Below, in pieces: positions 1 through 10,242 of a stretch of 12,608 nt of DNA. Numbering within the stretch: the stretch's first letter is position 1; every line of letters begins with the position of its first letter. The position numbers and the translations under genes are program-made. Source of the DNA: Caryophanales bacterium (GTDB lineage: Bacteria > Bacillota_I > Bacilli_A > RFN20 > CAG-826); NCBI GenBank assembly GCA_028726925.1, contig JAQYPI010000100.1, positions 1 to 12,608 of the forward strand. The letters run 5' to 3'. The notes beneath the pieces were generated by a model that was given only the letters and a program-made list of their open reading frames with translations, was not told where the DNA came from and made no database searches.

Positions 1-5
1 GCAGG

Positions 6-47
6 GCGCCTCCTGACAACCATTTTCGCCCGCGAGCGAGGAGGCGC
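6..47 (-). promoter_or_regulatory. Inverted repeat enclosing a minus-strand Shine-Dalgarno; probable leader of a divergent gene outside the window
   Basis: GCGCCTCCT at 6-14 and AGGAGGCGC at 39-47 form a perfect 9-bp inverted repeat with a 24-nt loop. Read on the minus strand, positions 14-9 spell AGGAGG. That is a full Shine-Dalgarno at the right distance to serve a start codon at, or just beyond, position 1. In the folded transcript it would be paired with CCTCCT and so hidden. In Bacillota the gene divergent from dnaA is usually rpmH (ribosomal protein L34). That identity is inference from gene order only, since no coding sequence of it lies in the window. Confidence 0.4.
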
Positions 48-98
48 ACGCAACGAGAAAACGGGTGTTCAAAGTCAAGCGAAAACGCGAGTTTCCGG

Positions 99-107
99 TT
101 ATCCACA
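99..107 (+). promoter_or_regulatory. DnaA box, perfect consensus
   Basis: TTATCCACA matches the 9-mer DnaA-box consensus exactly. It is the leftmost strong box of the upstream origin cluster. Confidence 0.9.
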
Positions 108-253
108 GGGGTGTGCAAAACTTTTCCACCAAGCGGGGATAAACCCGGAAAGTCTTGAACGTCAGCGAGAAATCCCCGTGGAAAACCTTGTTACAATCGT
201 TTCCGAGACGGAAGTTATCCACCGGAAAAAGGGGCGAAAAAGTTTTCCACAAG

Positions 254-262
254 TTATCCACA
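254..262 (+). promoter_or_regulatory. DnaA box, perfect consensus, paired with a near-consensus box
   Basis: TTATCCACA lies three bases after TTTTCCACA (243-251). The 11-bp spacing and same orientation suit cooperative DnaA binding. Confidence 0.9.
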
Positions 263-326
263 TTTTCCATTTGGGGAAAACCTAGCATTCTCGCGATTAT
301 GCCGATAAAATCGTTAGAAAATCGGG

Positions 327-335
327 TGTGGAAAA
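327..335 (-). promoter_or_regulatory. DnaA box upstream of the dnaA promoter
   Basis: TGTGGAAAA on the + strand is TTTTCCACA on the minus strand, one mismatch from consensus. It lies 41 bp, about four helical turns, from the identical minus-strand box at 368-376, which sits inside the dnaA promoter. Confidence 0.75.
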
Positions 336-358
336 CTCAATTTTCGACAAAGTCTCGC

Positions 359-386
359 TTCCCAAAGTGTGGAAAACCCCTATAAT
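359..386 (+). promoter_or_regulatory. dnaA promoter with an embedded DnaA box
   Basis: A perfect -10 hexamer TATAAT lies at 381-386. The best -35 is only TTCCCA at 359-364 (4 of 6 matches), with a 16-bp spacer. A minus-strand DnaA box (TTTTCCACA, 368-376) fills most of the spacer. DnaA bound there should block RNA polymerase, giving the negative autoregulation known for dnaA in many bacteria. Expected transcription start is about 392-394, leaving a leader of only about 20 nt. Confidence 0.65.
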
Positions 387-414
387 CACCTTCGGGTAGA
401 CACCTAATACGACT

Positions 415-1770
415 ATGAAGAACGAATTGACCGACATCTGGAACGGCGTCCTCCGCATCATCGAGGCCGATCTCGGGGACCCCCAGATCTATGAATATTT
501 TTTCCGCGGCACTTCCATCCAGGGGGTCGAGGGAGAGACCATGACGATCCTCGTGAGCACTTCCTTGGCCGCGAGCTTTTTCCGCGACCAGTATTATTCT
601 GAGATCGCGGGCGCGGTCAACCGCGTCACCGGGACGAATTACAAACTGGAATTCGTGACCGCTTCCAAGGATGCCCCCTTGGCGGAAACCACCAAGAAAA
701 CACCGGCAAAACCGAAGCTTTTCAAAAACGCGAAGCTCGATGAGCGTCTCACGTTTGACAGTTTCGTCGTCGGGGAGAGCGACCGGGATGCCTTGCAGGC
801 CGCAACCCTCATCGCGAGTCGCCCGGGAGAGACGTTCAACCCCTTGTTCATCTACGGCGATTCCGGACTTGGGAAAACTCACCTCCTCCAGGCAATCGGC
901 AACTCCATCGTCAAGCGCTTCCCGGGCAAGAAAGTCCTTTACGTCTCCGCGAACGACTTTGTCGAGGAATTCGTTTCCTACGTCACGAACCACCAGACCG
1001 ACCAATCCTTCTCCGCCTTCTTCCGCGAAGAAGTCGACGTCTTGCTCCTCGACGACATCCAATTCCTCCGCTCGAAAGAAAAGACGATGGAGACTTTCTT
1101 CAACGTCTTCCAAGCCCTCACGAGCCAAAACAAGCAAATCGTCCTCACAAGCGATCAGGACCCGCATCTCCTCGATGGCTTGAGTGAGCGCCTCAAATCC
1201 CGCTTCGCCCAAGGATTGCCCGTCAAAATCAAGAAACCGGACTTCGACACAGCGCGTAACATCCTTCGTTCCAAAATCCAGTTCACCGAGCTCAAAAACT
1301 GCGAGGTGGACGAGGATGTCATCAACCTCATCGCCGCCCAATTCGGGGACAACGTGAGGGAACTCGAAGGCGCGCTCAATCGTTTGCTCTTCTGCACGAT
1401 CCTCGGCGGCCCTTGCAAGCACATCACCGTCGAGATCGCCTCCGAAGCGCTCCTCGACCTTCGCAATGCCAAAAGGGAAATCGCCAAGCCTTCCGTCTCG
1501 CGCATCGTGAGCGTGGTCGCGGATTACTACAATCTCACGCCCCCGCAAATCATGGGCAAGACTCGCGTCGCCCAGATCGCCCTCGCCCGCCATATCGCCA
1601 TGTTCCTCTGCCGCGAATTGCTCGGCATGAACTTCACGGAGATCGGAAAAGCCTTCGGGAAAGACCACACCTCCGTCATGAACGCGATTGCCAAAGTGGA
1701 AAACATGGGGAAAACTGACCCCGTGGCGAAATCCGGGATCGACGAGCTCAAAAAGCGTTTTGCCAAATAA
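415..1770 (+). CDS. dnaA: Chromosomal replication initiator protein DnaA
   Basis: DnaA is the AAA+ ATPase that binds DnaA boxes at oriC, melts the origin and loads the helicase. The 451-residue product has the usual length and domain order: domain I at about 1-75, a short linker, AAA+ domain III at about 110-325, and DNA-binding domain IV at about 345-451. The Walker A motif GDSGLGKT is at 148-155 and Walker B LLLDDIQF at 210-217. The arginine-finger segment SRF is at 262-264. The DnaA signature GKDHTSVMNAI is at 415-425 in the helix-turn-helix. The start ATG has no Shine-Dalgarno upstream, unlike dnaN, gyrB, gyrA and serS here, so translation is probably weak or depends on the short leader. 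DnaA boxes flank the gene on both sides. Confidence 0.98.
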   Translation: MKNELTDIWNGVLRIIEADLGDPQIYEYFFRGTSIQGVEGETMTILVSTSLAASFFRDQYYSEIAGAVNRVTGTNYKLEFVTASKDAPLAETTKKTPAKPKLFKNAKLDERLTFDSFVVGESDRDALQAATLIASRPGETFNPLFIYGDSGLGKTHLLQAIGNSIVKRFPGKKVLYVSANDFVEEFVSYVTNHQTDQSFSAFFREEVDVLLLDDIQFLRSKEKTMETFFNVFQALTSQNKQIVLTSDQDPHLLDGLSERLKSRFAQGLPVKIKKPDFDTARNILRSKIQFTELKNCEVDEDVINLIAAQFGDNVRELEGALNRLLFCTILGGPCKHITVEIASEALLDLRNAKREIAKPSVSRIVSVVADYYNLTPPQIMGKTRVAQIALARHIAMFLCRELLGMNFTEIGKAFGKDHTSVMNAIAKVENMGKTDPVAKSGIDELKKRFAK

Positions 1771-1926
1771 GATTATTTATAAATAAATAAAACTCTACCA
1801 ACCCTGTGTGCAGGATGGTAAAATATCCAGGCTGGACAGGGGGAGTTATCCACTTATCCACACAATTCGCAGGACTAATAATAATTAATTCTTTATCCGT
1901 AAATAATAAATTGAGATATTTAGGAG
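1771..1926 (+). other. oriC: oriC, dnaA-dnaN segment with tandem DnaA boxes and DNA unwinding element
   Basis: Two DnaA boxes in the same direction abut: TTATCCACT at 1846-1854 and perfect TTATCCACA at 1854-1862, sharing one base. A roughly 13-nt spacer leads into TAATAATAA at 1876-1884 and then a tract to 1920 that is about 13% GC (6 of 45 bases), against a GC-rich background. This is the layout of the Bacillus basal unwinding system: boxes, a short spacer, then DnaA-trio repeats (5'-TAG or TAA) where DnaA stretches single strands. A weak box (TTATCCGTA, 1893-1901) lies inside the AT-rich tract. A second AT-rich patch at 1771-1792 follows the dnaA stop. The dnaN promoter must also lie here, but I cannot place it. 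Confidence 0.75.
1854..1862 (+). promoter_or_regulatory. DnaA box, perfect consensus, next to the unwinding element
   Basis: TTATCCACA shares its first T with the preceding box TTATCCACT (1846-1854) and points toward the AT-rich TAA repeats starting at 1876. By analogy with Bacillus it would be the loading site for the DnaA filament. Confidence 0.88.
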
Positions 1927-1934
1927 GCCCGCTC

Positions 1935-3059
1935 ATGCGTTTCACCATCAAGAAAGAACCGTTTCTGAAAACCCTCACGATCGCCGGACGTGCCGCCCCG
2001 GTCAAATCCGCGGTGCCCGCTCTTTCCAACATCAAATTCGACCTCAACGAAAAAGGTCTCGAACTCACCGGTTGCAACGGCGAGATGACCATCGATTCGG
2101 TCGTCCCCTACATGATCGGGGAAGAGGAAATCATCCGCAGCGCTTCCGTGGGCAAGATCCTCGTTTCCGCCCATTACATCACGGAAGCCATCCGCCGCAT
2201 GGAGGGAAGCGAAATCCATTTCGAGGTCGTCGACAGTTCTCTCGCGAAGATCGATGACGGCCGCACCTCCATCAAGCTCGTCTGCGCCAACGCCGAGGAA
2301 TACCCGGACATCGACCTCGAGGAATCCGGCCAGACCTTCGAGATGAGCACCCCGGATTTGCTCGACCTCGTGGAGCAAAGCGCGTTTGCCGCTTCCTCCA
2401 AGGAAACCAAGCCGGTCCTTTCGGCAGTCAATCTCGAGGCTTGCGGGGACGGAACCCTCGTCGCCACCGCGACCGACGCCGCCCGCATGGCCCGTAAATC
2501 CGTGTCGATCAATTCGGACGTCCGCTTCAAGTGCAACGTGCCCGCCCGCATCCTCGGCGACATCGCCCACCTCATCGAAGGGACTGGGGCCGTCCGCGTT
2601 TCCATCGATGACAAGAAGGCGCTTTTCCGCGCCGGCATGACCGTCGTTTCCACCCGCCTCATCCCGGGCGATTACCCCGTCACCAAGAGCATCATCCCCA
2701 CGAACTTCAATTATTTCCTCGAGGCGAATTCGCAGGAGCTCATCAACGCGATGGGGCGCCTCTCCATCTTCATCACCGAGAAGGATGGAGCCGTCAAGCT
2801 CTCGATGAACGAAGGCGAAGTCGAGGTTTACGCGAAGAACGAGGCTTCCGGGTCCGCGAACGAGAAGATTCAGACCTTCTCTTTCGTCGGCGAAAGCCTT
2901 TCCGTCTCGTTCAACCCGGCCTACATCGTCGATGCCATCAAGGCTCTCCGTTCCGAGGATGTCACCCTTTGCTTCGTGAACGAAATGAAGCCGTTCGTGA
3001 TCAAGAATCCCAAGGATCCTAGCGCCGTCGAGCTCATCACCCCGATGCGGACCTATTAA
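1935..3059 (+). CDS. dnaN: DNA polymerase III beta subunit (sliding clamp)
   Basis: DnaN forms the ring-shaped homodimer that tethers the replicative polymerase to DNA and serves as a docking platform for repair and regulatory proteins. The product is 374 residues, normal for the family, which has three clamp folds of about 120 residues each. It starts MRFTIKKEPFLKTL and ends in ITPMRTY, like other Bacillota clamps. The start is ATG 1935, seven bases after a perfect AGGAGG (1922-1927). The reading frame stays open upstream to an ATG at 1806, but that extension covers the DnaA boxes and adds 43 residues unlike any clamp. A strong terminator follows the stop, so dnaN probably ends the dnaA-dnaN transcription unit. 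Confidence 0.98.
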   Translation: MRFTIKKEPFLKTLTIAGRAAPVKSAVPALSNIKFDLNEKGLELTGCNGEMTIDSVVPYMIGEEEIIRSASVGKILVSAHYITEAIRRMEGSEIHFEVVDSSLAKIDDGRTSIKLVCANAEEYPDIDLEESGQTFEMSTPDLLDLVEQSAFAASSKETKPVLSAVNLEACGDGTLVATATDAARMARKSVSINSDVRFKCNVPARILGDIAHLIEGTGAVRVSIDDKKALFRAGMTVVSTRLIPGDYPVTKSIIPTNFNYFLEANSQELINAMGRLSIFITEKDGAVKLSMNEGEVEVYAKNEASGSANEKIQTFSFVGESLSVSFNPAYIVDAIKALRSEDVTLCFVNEMKPFVIKNPKDPSAVELITPMRTY

Positions 3060-3083
3060 GAAAAATCCCGTTCGAAATTCGGC

Positions 3084-3115
3084 AAAATAGAAGGCAAAAA
3101 AGCCTTCTATTTTTT
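3084..3115 (+). terminator. Rho-independent terminator after dnaN
   Basis: AAAATAGAAGGC (3084-3095) pairs perfectly with GCCTTCTATTTT (3102-3113) around an A6 loop, and the second arm runs into a T tract ending at 3115. The A run before the stem means it could work in either direction, but no converging gene is present. It separates dnaN from the yaaA-recF-gyrase unit. Confidence 0.9.
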
Positions 3116-3126
3116 ACTACGTAGTA
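3115..3126. repeat. 12-bp perfect palindrome beside the terminator
   Basis: TACTACGTAGTA is self-complementary and begins on the last T of the dnaN terminator. It is followed by GTAA, giving a GTA GTA GTA run at 3121-3129. It lies about 37-48 bp before the yaaA start, in the zone where a promoter or operator for the recF-gyrase operon would be expected. Function is unknown. I could not place a convincing -35/-10 pair around it. Confidence 0.5.
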
Positions 3127-3162
3127 GTAAACTAATCTCGGACGTTTCATCCGGTGTTTTTT

Positions 3163-3374
3163 ATGGACGATACAAAGGAAATTCACATCACGACCGAGTA
3201 CATCACCCTCGGACAATTCCTCAAATTCGCGGACATCATCCACGAAGGCGGGGAAGCCAAAAGGTTCCTCGCGGAAAACGAGATCCTCGTCAACGGCGAA
3301 GCGGAAGCCCGACGCGGCAAGAAGCTCCGTCCCGGCGACGAAGTGAACGTGAACGGTTCCGCGTATCGGATCGC

Positions 3375-3378
<4 letters not shown>
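3163..3378 (+). CDS. yaaA: S4-domain RNA-binding protein YaaA (recF-linked type)
   Basis: This is a 71-residue protein that is almost entirely one S4 RNA-binding fold. It matches the small protein encoded between dnaN and recF in Bacillus and many Firmicutes. Visible hallmarks are ITLGQFLKFADII near the N-terminus, then FLAENEILVNGE, RRGKKLRPGD and a final hydrophobic strand. The family is linked to ribosome or RNA binding, but its exact role is not settled. I chose ATG 3163, preceded by a weak GGTG six bases upstream. A GTG at 3154 would add three residues (MFF), which homologues do not have. The stop overlaps the recF start (ATGA), so the two are translationally coupled. Confidence 0.9.
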
Positions 3379-6501
<3,123 letters not shown>

Positions 6502-6515
6502 TCGGAGGCAACACA

Positions 6516-9224
6516 ATGGAAAACGACGAAAAGAAAATCAACCCGGGCGAAGAGGAAACGGAAGAATCCGTCTCCGAAGAGCCCAAAGCCCCCATCGAGG
6601 GCATCGTTGCCTCGAGCGAGGGGTCCCAAAGCGCGGATTCCGTCTTCGGCGCGGAAGCCGCCCGTTCCGGCATCATCCCCGGCCTCACCGACCGCGATGT
6701 CGCCCTCGAAGTCCAGACGGCCTTCCTCGATTATTCGATGTCGGTCATCGTTTCGCGCGCCATCCCCGACGTCCGCGACGGCCTCAAGCCCGTTCAGCGC
6801 CGCATCATCTTCGGCATGAACGAATCGGGCATGCTCCCGAACAAGCCCTACAAGAAATGCGCCCGCATCGTCGGTGACGTCATGGGTAAATATCACCCCC
6901 ACGGCGACGCCGCTTTGTATCTCACCCTCGTCCGCATGGCCCAACCTTTCTCGTTGCGTTACACCTTGGTCGACGGCCACGGTAACTTCGGCTCCATCGA
7001 CGGCGACGAACCCGCCGCCATGCGTTACACCGAAGCGAGAATGAACCGCCTCGCCCTCGAGATGGTGCGCGACATCGATTGCGACACCGTCGACATGGTC
7101 GGCAACTATGATGGCACCGAGCTCGAGCCCGCGGTCCTCCCCTCCCGCTTCCCGAACCTCATCGTGAACGGCTCCCAAGGCATCGCGGTCGGCATGGCGA
7201 CCAACATGGCCCCGCACAACCTCGGCGAAACGATCGACGCCGTGGTCGCTTTGGCCCACAACCCGGATCTCACCCCGACCGAGATCATGCAGAACTACCT
7301 GTCCGGCCCGGATTTCCCATCGGGCGGCATCATCCTCGGCCGTCAGGGCATCCTTGACGCCTACACGAACGGCACCGGAACCATCACGATCCGCTCGCGC
7401 TACCACATCGAGGAGATGGACAACGGCAAATCCCGCATCATCGTCACCGAAATCCCCTACCAGGTGAACAAGGCGAACATGATCGCCGACATCGCCGATC
7501 TCGTCCGCTCCAAGGTCATCGACGGCATCACGGATGTCCGCGACGAATCGAACAAGGAAGGCCTCCGCGTCGTGATCGAGGTCCGCAAGGACGTCATCCC
7601 CGAGGTGGTCGTCAACAACCTCCTCAAGCACACCGCCCTCCAAATCAATTTTGGCATCATCAATCTTTGCCTTGAGGACGGCGCCCCGAAAACCCTCGGC
7701 ATCGTGCCCCTCATCAAGGATTACATCAACTTCCAGGTCCAGGTCCTCACCCGCCGCACCCGCTTCTTCCTTAAGAGGGATGGCGACCGTCTCCACTTGG
7801 TCGAGGGCCTCATTCTCGCCCACGACAACATCGATGATGTCATCCACATCATTCGCTCCTCCACGAACGACGAGGAATCCACGGCTCGCCTCAATGCCCG
7901 CTTCGGTCTTTCCGAAAAGCAATGCGCCGCGATTCTCCAAATGACCCTCCGCCGCCTGCAAGGCATGGAACAAGACAAGCTCCAAGCCGAGAAAGCCGAG
8001 CTCGAAGCCAACATCGCCGAATACAACCGCCTCCTTTCGAGCCGCGACAATATCGTCGAGCTCATGGTCAAGGAACTCGAGGAAATCAAGAGGAAATTCG
8101 GCGACAACCGCCTCACCGAGATCAGCGACGACGCTGCGGACATCGAGAACGAAGACCTTATCCCGCAGAAGCATATCCTCGTCATGCTCACGAAGAATGG
8201 TTACATCAAGCGCATGGACGACGACACCTTCTCCGCGCAGCATCGCGGCGGACGTGGCATCACCGGCATGAAGACCACGAGCGGTGACGTCGTCATGCTC
8301 ATGAAGCACACCTTCACCCACACGGACATCCTCTTCTTCACGACCGCCGGCAAGGTCTATCGCCTCCGCGGCTACCAGATCCCCGATTCCGGACGCACCG
8401 GCAAAGGGATGCCCGCCCAGAACTTCCTGCCTCTCGAGAAAGAGGAAAAAGTCGTCTCGATCGTCCCGTGCGACGATTACCCCGAAGACAATTACCTCTT
8501 CTTCGTCTCGCAATACGGCGTCGTCAAGAGAACGTCCCTCGCGGAATTCTCCTCGATCCACAACAACGGCAAGAAGGCGATTCTCCTCCGCCCGGGCGAT
8601 GGCCTCTTCGACGTCAAGCGCACCGATGGCAAGAGCATCGTTAGCCTTGCTTCGAGCAACGGCAAGATCTGCTCCTTCCACGAAGACGACGTCCGCGTCA
8701 TGGGTCGTTCCGCGGCTGGCGTCAGGGGCATGGATTTGAGTGACGGCAGCGAAATCGTCGGCGTCACCGGCTCCTTCGAAGGCAAGTTGCTCCTCGTCCT
8801 CACGAACAAAGGCTATGGCAAGATCAGCTACGCCGAGGACACGGACGTCACCCTCCCCGACGGCACGACCCGCCATTACGATGGCTACCGCCTCACTTCC
8901 CGCGGCGCCAAGGGCGTCATGACGATCGCTATGACCGACAAGGTCGGGCGCCTCGTCGCCGTCAAGGCCGTCTCCGTGGATGACGATTTGCTCGTCGTCA
9001 CGAAGAAGGGCGTCATCATCCGCACCCCGCTTTCCGAAGTGAAGATTGCGGGACGCAACACCCAGGGCGTCAAGATCATCAACGTCGAGGATCGCGACTC
9101 GGTCGCTTCCTTGGCCATCCTTCCGCACGTCGATCCTTCCGAAGAGGAGGAAATCGAGGAGGAAACCCCGGTTGACGAGACGCTCATCGAAGAGAACCCG
9201 GCCACCCCGGATTCCATCGAATGA
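6516..9224 (+). CDS. gyrA: DNA gyrase subunit A
   Basis: GyrA breaks and rejoins DNA and wraps it for supercoiling. The 902-residue product has an acidic N-terminal extension of about 49 residues. The breakage-reunion domain follows, with catalytic Tyr171 in AAMRYTEAR (E. coli Tyr122). The C-terminal pinwheel domain carries the GyrA box as QHRGGRG at 575-581, which marks it as gyrase rather than topoisomerase IV ParC. The C-terminus is a glutamate-rich tail. In the quinolone pocket, GDAALYLT replaces E. coli GDSAVYDT, so Ser83 is Ala132 and Asp87 is Leu136. ATG 6516 follows GGAGG (6504-6508) by seven bases. The stop overlaps the next start as ATGA. Confidence 0.98.
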   Translation: MENDEKKINPGEEETEESVSEEPKAPIEGIVASSEGSQSADSVFGAEAARSGIIPGLTDRDVALEVQTAFLDYSMSVIVSRAIPDVRDGLKPVQRRIIFGMNESGMLPNKPYKKCARIVGDVMGKYHPHGDAALYLTLVRMAQPFSLRYTLVDGHGNFGSIDGDEPAAMRYTEARMNRLALEMVRDIDCDTVDMVGNYDGTELEPAVLPSRFPNLIVNGSQGIAVGMATNMAPHNLGETIDAVVALAHNPDLTPTEIMQNYLSGPDFPSGGIILGRQGILDAYTNGTGTITIRSRYHIEEMDNGKSRIIVTEIPYQVNKANMIADIADLVRSKVIDGITDVRDESNKEGLRVVIEVRKDVIPEVVVNNLLKHTALQINFGIINLCLEDGAPKTLGIVPLIKDYINFQVQVLTRRTRFFLKRDGDRLHLVEGLILAHDNIDDVIHIIRSSTNDEESTARLNARFGLSEKQCAAILQMTLRRLQGMEQDKLQAEKAELEANIAEYNRLLSSRDNIVELMVKELEEIKRKFGDNRLTEISDDAADIENEDLIPQKHILVMLTKNGYIKRMDDDTFSAQHRGGRGITGMKTTSGDVVMLMKHTFTHTDILFFTTAGKVYRLRGYQIPDSGRTGKGMPAQNFLPLEKEEKVVSIVPCDDYPEDNYLFFVSQYGVVKRTSLAEFSSIHNNGKKAILLRPGDGLFDVKRTDGKSIVSLASSNGKICSFHEDDVRVMGRSAAGVRGMDLSDGSEIVGVTGSFEGKLLLVLTNKGYGKISYAEDTDVTLPDGTTRHYDGYRLTSRGAKGVMTIAMTDKVGRLVAVKAVSVDDDLLVVTKKGVIIRTPLSEVKIAGRNTQGVKIINVEDRDSVASLAILPHVDPSEEEEIEEETPVDETLIEENPATPDSIE

Positions 9225-10228
9225 TGAAAATCTTCATCCCATACGAAAAACAAACGTCCCGCGAGATGTTCGGCGGCTCTCGGCTTCGCAAAATCATCAA
9301 AGGCGAATGCGAAGTCGCCGGCATCCCGTGGGTGGATCGCTTCGTTTCCGGACCGGATATCGCGCACCTTCTCTCGCCCCGCGAAGAGAACGTGCTCATC
9401 GATATGCGTTGGCGGAATATTCCCGTCGTCGTGTCCGCGTTCTATTGCGAAAACGATCCATCCGCGGCTTTCCTCGACCCGAAAGCGGCTTCCAAGCCCG
9501 CGCTTTCTTCGCGAGCCATCCGCTTCCTCAATCGCGCTTCGCTCGTCCTCGTCCCGAACGAGACGATGAAAACCCTCTGCCTTTCTTTCGGGATTCGCGT
9601 CCCGGTGAAGGTGCACCCCGCTTCCATCAACCTGTCCCGCTTCGCGCCCGATTCCGTCGAGAGAGACGTCTTCCCCCGCTATTTCGGCATCCGCCCGGAA
9701 GACCATATCGCCGTCTCGACCGGGGAATACGGCGACCGCGCCTCCCTGCGCCTCTTGCGTGCCCTTGCCATCGCCTGCCCCGAAACCGAATTCTATTTCT
9801 TCGGCTCGACGAGGCGCGCCCCCGTCAAGCTCGCGATTCGCTCGACCGCCCACGGAGCCCCGCGCAACCTCCATTTCCAATCGATCGTCCAGGATGACGT
9901 CTACCGCAGCGCCTTGCTCCGGGCCGACGCCTACATCCTCCTTGATTCGAAGCGGACGGAAAGCGTCTCGGTGCTCGAAGCCTTCGCCGCGAAAGCCCAA
10001 GTCATCGCGCTTCACGACCAGAAAAGCGAGCCCCTCGTCAAGAACGGGGAAACCGCTTGGGTCGTCGAATCCGTCGAGGAAGCCGCGGAAAGCCTTCGCG
10101 CGCTCTACTCGGACAAAGGAAAAAGCACTATAATCCCGGCGTATCGGGTGGCGGAATCCCGTTCCCTCCAATGCGTCGCCGCCAACCTCAGGGGCATTTA
10201 CGAAAGCCTGTTAATGGAACATGCATAA
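9221..10228 (+). CDS. Putative GT-B (family 4-like) glycosyltransferase, translationally coupled to gyrA
   Basis: This 335-residue soluble protein has no signal peptide or membrane segment that I can see. The C-terminal half reads like a GT4-type nucleotide-sugar binding domain: a STGEYGDRASLRLLRAL helix, then EFYFFGS, a DDVYRSALLRADAYILLDS segment, and TESVSVLEAFAAKA at 246-259. That last stretch resembles the ETEGIVVLEALA element of diacylglycerol glucosyltransferases. Glu253 and Glu247 are kept, but the first Glu of the usual E-x7-E pair is Arg245. The N-terminal half is not recognisable to me beyond VVVSAFYCENDP. A lipid or surface glycosylation role is inference. The start overlaps gyrA by four bases; a second ATG at 9224 is equally possible, and neither has a Shine-Dalgarno. 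Confidence 0.65.
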   Translation: MMKIFIPYEKQTSREMFGGSRLRKIIKGECEVAGIPWVDRFVSGPDIAHLLSPREENVLIDMRWRNIPVVVSAFYCENDPSAAFLDPKAASKPALSSRAIRFLNRASLVLVPNETMKTLCLSFGIRVPVKVHPASINLSRFAPDSVERDVFPRYFGIRPEDHIAVSTGEYGDRASLRLLRALAIACPETEFYFFGSTRRAPVKLAIRSTAHGAPRNLHFQSIVQDDVYRSALLRADAYILLDSKRTESVSVLEAFAAKAQVIALHDQKSEPLVKNGETAWVVESVEEAAESLRALYSDKGKSTIIPAYRVAESRSLQCVAANLRGIYESLLMEHA

Positions 10229-10242
10229 GTTAGGAGTCCATC

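Larger units (their letters stand above)
99..376. other. oriC: oriC, upstream DnaA-box cluster
   Basis: This gene-free region before dnaA is rich in DnaA-box sequences (consensus TTATCCACA). Perfect boxes lie at 99-107 and 254-262 on the + strand. Single-mismatch boxes lie at 215-223 (TTATCCACC, +), 243-251 (TTTTCCACA, +), 327-335 and 368-376 (both TTTTCCACA, minus). Weaker two-mismatch copies are at 122-130 (+), 177-185 (minus) and 341-349 (+). The boxes at 243 and 254 are 11 bp apart, about one helical turn, so DnaA could bind them on one face. With the dnaA-dnaN segment this makes a bipartite origin as in Bacillus. No convincing coding sequence lies between 1 and 414. Confidence 0.88.

Noticed and set aside
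155..385. 76-codon + strand open frame in the origin region
   Set aside because: It runs through the DnaA boxes and the dnaA promoter, has no Shine-Dalgarno, and its residues are largely translated box sequence.
405..414. TAATACGACT, the first ten bases of the T7 phage promoter, just before dnaA
   Set aside because: The rest of the T7 consensus is absent (ATGAAG follows) and it abuts the start codon, so it is a chance match.
1806..1934. Earlier in-frame start for dnaN
   Set aside because: It would make coding sequence of the DnaA boxes and unwinding element and add 43 residues not found in clamps. AGGAGG and ATG 1935 give the expected protein.
3122..3130. TAG TAG TAA triplets resembling DnaA-trio repeats
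   Set aside because: No DnaA box lies next to them and they follow a terminator. They are better explained as part of the adjacent palindrome and GTA repeat.
10129..10134. TATAAT near the end of the glycosyltransferase-like gene as a serS promoter
   Set aside because: No acceptable -35 or TG extension is present, and the bases are needed for coding. A weak internal promoter cannot be excluded.
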